Below are positions 63,254 through 64,000 of a DNA stretch of 64,000 nt, in pieces. The notes under the pieces were generated by a model. It searched no databases, had not been told where the DNA came from, and saw nothing but the letters and a program-made list of their open reading frames with translations. This DNA is from Pseudoalteromonas ruthenica (GTDB lineage Bacteria > Pseudomonadota > Gammaproteobacteria > Enterobacterales > Alteromonadaceae), in NCBI RefSeq assembly GCF_008808095.1, contig NZ_CP023396.1, positions 1,302,001 to 1,366,000 of the forward strand, read 5' to 3'. The position numbers and the translations under genes were made by a program. Position 1 is the first letter of the stretch. Each line of letters starts with the position of its first letter.

Positions 63254-64000
63254 CTAGCTTTTGGAGTATTTGGGTCATCGTGTTAACAGTGGCCTGTCTA
63301 GCTCTCATTTTTGCTCTACTAGTTTGGAACTTGAAAAACTACGTGGGTGTAAAAGAGGGTGAAAGTTGTGGCCACGAATTTGATGGCATTGAAGAGGTGA
63401 ATAACCCACTACCAAAATGGTGGACATACATGTTCTTCGCCACCTTTATTTGGGCAGTGTTTTACCTTGCTGCTTACCCTGGTTTAGGTAACTTTGAAGG
63501 CCTATTTAAGTGGAAAAGCTCGAACCAAGGCATTACGTCTTTAGAAGAGTCAAAGCAAGCCGTCAGTGAAGCCGAAGAAAATGGCTACCGTATTCAGCTT
63601 GACGATGAAATTCGTGCCGCTGAAAAACGCTATGGCCCTATCTTTGAGTCTTTTGCCAAGCGTGATGTACTTGACTTAGCAGCGGATGAAAAGGCGTTAG
63701 AAATTGGTCAACGTTTGTTCTTACAAAACTGCGCGCAATGTCACGACTCTGATGCTCGTGGCGGTGACGGCTTCCCTAATCTGACCGATAATGATTGGTT
63801 ATATGGTGGCTCGCCAGATAAAATTAAAGAAACGTTACTGCACGGTCGTGTAGCAGCCATGCCAAGCTGGGAAGCTGCATTGGGTGATCAAGGTATCAAA
63901 GAGATGACCGCCTATGTACTTAGCCTTTCCGGACGTACGGTTAACCAAAAAGACGCTGAAGCCGGTGCCGCTAAGTTCGCTATGTGTGCTGCCTGTCACG
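63250..64000 (+). CDS. ccoP: cbb3-type cytochrome c oxidase subunit III, CcoP (partial, 3' end outside window)
   Basis: The first 250 residues of a di-heme cytochrome c. Two N-terminal helices (SIWVIVLTVACLALIFALLVW and WTYMFFATFIWAVFYLAAYPG) are followed by heme site CAQCH near residue 160 and a second, CAACH, at the window edge. GFPNLTDNDWLYGG and AAMPSW fit the family. It starts at ATG 63250, overlapping ccoQ by four bases. The last part is cut off. Confidence 0.96.
   Translation, partial: MTSFWSIWVIVLTVACLALIFALLVWNLKNYVGVKEGESCGHEFDGIEEVNNPLPKWWTYMFFATFIWAVFYLAAYPGLGNFEGLFKWKSSNQGITSLEESKQAVSEAEENGYRIQLDDEIRAAEKRYGPIFESFAKRDVLDLAADEKALEIGQRLFLQNCAQCHDSDARGGDGFPNLTDNDWLYGGSPDKIKETLLHGRVAAMPSWEAALGDQGIKEMTAYVLSLSGRTVNQKDAEAGAAKFAMCAACH

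Noticed and set aside
1..64000. CRISPR arrays, tRNA and rRNA genes
   Set aside because: No regularly spaced repeats, cloverleaf or rRNA segments were seen in either strand.

Overview
The window looks like a chromosomal segment of a marine gammaproteobacterium of the Alteromonadales, most like Pseudoalteromonas. This is an inference from gene content: a DUF3083 protein, a CsiV-type gene overlapping mfd, aguAB, a recC-recB-recD block, an extra secD-secF pair, a large Pseudoalteromonas-style TonB-dependent receptor and a ccoNOQP operon. No rRNA, tRNA or CRISPR array was found.

Region 1 (1-399) is the 5' part of a serine hydrolase gene that runs off the left edge. Region 2 (about 590-8715) is the unusual part: an AT-rich array of integron gene cassettes, all read from the minus strand, with eight recognisable or degenerate attC sites between the genes. 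Cassette products, in array order from the right, are an unknown protein (8158-8715), a PIN-domain ribonuclease-like protein (6800-8032), a membrane protein (6147-6680), a 658-residue GHKL ATPase fused to a Shedu-like PD-(D/E)xK nuclease (4055-6031), an alpha/beta hydrolase broken by an IS3-family element, a cassette with no convincing gene, a cupin and a secreted protein. No integrase gene is present; the 525 bases where intI/attI would be expected (8716-9241) hold no gene. The ATPase-nuclease fusion and the PIN protein make the array a candidate store of phage-defence genes.

Region 3 (9.2-14.3 kb) carries ordinary genes: an LprI-MliC fused lipoprotein, two VOC proteins, glnS, a CBS protein and a DUF3083 protein. 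Region 4 (14.4-19.4 kb) is an RND efflux operon with an AcrR-type operator and a convergent acrR-like gene. Region 5 (19.5-22.8 kb) has an SDR/Mpo1-like pair, a tightly overlapping three-gene DUF2589 operon of unknown role and a small membrane protein. Region 6 (22.8-31.5 kb) is recCBD. Region 7 (31.7-40.7 kb) has a DUF6795-like lipoprotein, a divergent nemA/nemR-like pair with two operators, a patatin, a SnoaL-like protein, an AGCS symporter and secDF. Region 8 (41.4-48 kb) has glutamate dehydrogenase, a TetR regulator and a second RND operon; the regulator's probable operator also resembles a site upstream of the first RND operon. Region 9 (48.2-55.4 kb) is a PilZ-like gene, aguA-aguB-mfd-csiV with overlaps or short gaps, and a small lipoprotein. 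Region 10 (55.4-64 kb) has an unknown membrane protein, a TonB-dependent receptor whose natural start appears to be an ATA codon, a lipoprotein with a 19-bp tandem duplication at its stop, and ccoNOQP, with ccoP running off the right edge.

Functionally the right-hand 55 kb is a core-genome mixture (translation, recombination repair, efflux, secretion, respiration, polyamine synthesis), while the left 9 kb is accessory DNA gained by site-specific recombination.
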